Assembly: GCF_022539315.1 (NCBI RefSeq)
Contig: NC_066322.1
Coordinates: forward strand, 17,370,765 to 17,434,764
Reading direction: 5' to 3'
Source of the DNA: Serinus canaria
Taxonomy: Eukaryota; Chordata; Aves; Passeriformes; Fringillidae
Length of the DNA: 64,000 bases
Shown: piece after piece, positions 62,126 through 64,000 of the stretch
How the letters are laid out: every line of letters starts with the position of its first letter
Numbering within the stretch: position 1 is the stretch's first letter
Notes under the pieces: model-generated
What the model was told of the DNA's origin: nothing
The model's input: only the letters and a program-made list of their open reading frames with translations
Databases searched by the model: none
Position numbers and translations under genes: made by a program

Positions 62126-62266
62126 ATCTATCGTCTTCTGCTAGTGCTCCCTGGAGATTAGATGGTCAAAAAGTGAACTGTTCTTCTGGTTGCATATCAC
62201 ATCCAATTCTTGAGTCTGTGCACTGCCCACACAACCCTTGCTGTTGCTTCAAACAAGCAGTCCTAA
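62126..62266 (+). other. candidate exon, 141 nt
   Basis: A long pyrimidine context ending TTCTCTTTTCCACAG (AG at 62124-62125) precedes 141 bases that end CCTAA/GTAAGTATG (donor from 62267). Of the three frames only one is open; it has phase 1 at both ends, so the exon could be skipped without a frame change. The 46 whole codons encode a Cys-rich peptide (seven cysteines, including a CCC triplet near the end) that I do not recognise. An open frame of this length arises by chance in roughly a tenth of random frames, so a lncRNA exon or decoy is as likely as a coding exon. Confidence 0.22.
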
Positions 62267-64000
62267 GTAAGTATGAGAATTTCACTTCAAATGTTGTTTT
62301 GGTTATTTATTATTTGGGGAACTTTTGTCTGTTATCGCCTTATGAGAGACTGAAAAATATAGACAAGTAAAATTGCATAATGTTCCCAAAGCACTTTTTA
62401 CTGTGAGCAGCTCAGCTGTTCACAGTGTCATGGGGATGAGGAGATGATGCCTGCTTAGAACTTCTTGTGGCTGGGAAAGAACTGTGCTAGAGGTAAGGAA
62501 GGCACGATAAAGGCATTTATTGTACATTGTCTATTGTGTCTATCTATTGCACAAGAGCTCTGCCTTACTCTGCTTTTGTATGGAAATGGGAAATAAGCTT
62601 TAATATTCAGACTGCAAAATCTGAGCTATAAAGAATCTAGAGGAAAGGTAAGAAAAAGAGAATAATTTAGCTGTTGGTTTCATTTACTTTGGGAAATGAG
62701 TGGGGCAAAAGAAAGACTTTTGTGGGGGATGGGAATGAAAGCTCTTCTGGCTGGATAGCCTGAGTTAGTTTGCTAAAGAAAAAACTTGCAGTGTTGTTTG
62801 TTAACATGAACTGGCCACATGTTGGCTAGACATCAAGTTTTTGCAAAACTCTTCAAGTGAGGGCAGTAGTCAGAGAAAAGAGAGTGTCACTGTTTTCCTC
62901 ATAATAAAAGTAGAAAACATAATGGAGCCTCAGACCATGTCTTGTGAAGGAAACACACTTAGACTTTTCTGTTGTGTTTGGGTTTTTCTCTGGGGAGCTC
63001 TGTACCCTTTAGTCTCCAGCTGACCTACCTTGCCCCCTTGGAAAGGCCTGAGCTCCCCAGTGAGCAGTCAGGACTCTGGAAACATCTGGCAGCCTTTGGT
63101 CTGACTAATGCTTAAAAGTCTCTAGGGCTGCCTATAGTCTCTGGAAATTTTTTTTTTCATTTTTTCTTTTATGAAACCTTTGTTCCTTCCACAGAGTTGT
63201 GTGGCTGATCTATTGTGAATCTTTGTTCTATATGGTCCTTTTGCTTAGTGTGTGTAAAAAGCTGCAAATTTTCTGTGCCTTGCCTGTCTTTATCCTCAGC
63301 AGTGAGGTTCCTTCCACGGCACTAAGTCAGCGGGGTGGAACGACTGCTCTGCCTGGCTGCTGCCTGCCCATTTGTGCAGGTTGTCCAGACCTGTTCAGCT
63401 TTTTCTGCTCTGTAGTGCATTTAAATATCAAGGTGGGGCAGGTTCTAGTGCAGGATTTCTTAAAATGGGAACTTGGACTTAGATACCAAAGTCTATTCAG
63501 AAATACTGAAGCTTTGACTGGTCTCAAAAAAGCTTCTTCATGGTTTAAATTTTGCAAGAGATTGTTTTTTAGGTATCTCAAGCATTAATTTTAGGAACCT
63601 AGCTTTAGACACCCAGATTTTTCGATCTGGCCCTGATGTTGTGTAGGTACATGGTGTAGTCTGTCTGAGCAGAATGGGGTTTCTGTCCTGCAAGCATGCA
63701 CATGCTCCCTTCTCCAGCCTCGCACACCAGGAGCATGCAGACAGTGGCAGTGTTTCTCACTAAGTTCATGCTGTCTGATGGCTCAATCCAGCTGCTTCAG
63801 TGTAAATCAAAAAGATTTTAAAAACGTGCAGGTGTCAAGTGCTGACAGAACAAGCAATTAAAAATACAGAAACTGTAAGATCCTAAGAGAACATCTAACC
63901 TGCATTTTTCAGTTAATTCCAGCTGTTTTTTCCTCCTCTTCAAAAGCAGGACCTGTGGCTGCTGTGTGCCTGGCCTAAGAAAGCCAGCACATGTCTCCAA
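62267..64000. other. unique DNA, no gene seen
   Basis: Single-copy sequence to the end of the window. A 129-codon opening at 63199-63588 shows no domain and overlaps an open minus-strand frame. An 11-bp inverted pair CTGGGGAGCTC / GAGCTCCCCAG lies at 62990-63000 and 63050-63060 with a 49-base spacer. Confidence 0.45.

Overview
The window looks like vertebrate, most probably avian, nuclear DNA from a gene desert or a very large intron. Three observations support this. At 1491-1940 there is the 3' end of a CR1 LINE in antisense orientation, with the word order typical of bird CR1 tails. At about 31975-32501 there is a solo long terminal repeat of a bird endogenous-retrovirus family. A much older, strongly decayed CR1 tail lies at about 21385-21770. 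The DNA is AT-rich, poor in CpG except for three small patches, dense in stop codons, and has no bacterial-style gene packing. I recognise no protein-coding gene, tRNA, rRNA or CRISPR array. The longest uninterrupted reading frames (up to 224 codons) are chance openings in GC-rich patches or low-complexity DNA.

Layout. 1-5 kb holds a candidate minus-strand exon (617-825), the young CR1 with a complex insertion inside it, and two uninterrupted T runs of 66 and 59 bases. 5-15 kb is mostly unique AT-rich DNA with a few splice-site pairs that could bound small exons (5689-5944, 14095-14171). A short CpG-dense patch lies at 15.9-16.1 kb. 16-31 kb is unique DNA with several short hairpins and the ancient CR1. 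The solo LTR lies at 32-32.5 kb. 36-42 kb has a long imperfect hairpin, a possible 54-base exon, a second CpG-rich patch (39.7-40.0 kb) and AT-rich sequence that looks like conserved non-coding DNA. 42-54 kb contains a third CpG patch, a 22-bp perfect hairpin, a (GT)n(AT)n microsatellite and more hairpins. 55.4-56.1 kb is homeobox/octamer-motif-rich DNA resembling a developmental enhancer. 62.1-62.3 kb has a possible 141-base exon.

The most interesting signal is mutational rather than genic. The CR1 at 1.5-1.9 kb has been broken by an insertion of about 68 bases that can be read as three copied pieces. One is an inverted copy of the adjacent CR1, giving a perfect 23-bp hairpin. One is an 11-base direct copy of the same place. 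One is a 29-base exact copy of sequence 2.2 kb away, at 4021-4049. Several more short-loop, near-perfect inverted repeats (17 to 22 bp arms) occur at 26.0, 36.4, 48.3 and 53.6 kb. These are far beyond chance and fit replication template switching. I see no undescribed gene system. The exon and enhancer calls are weak and are marked as such.
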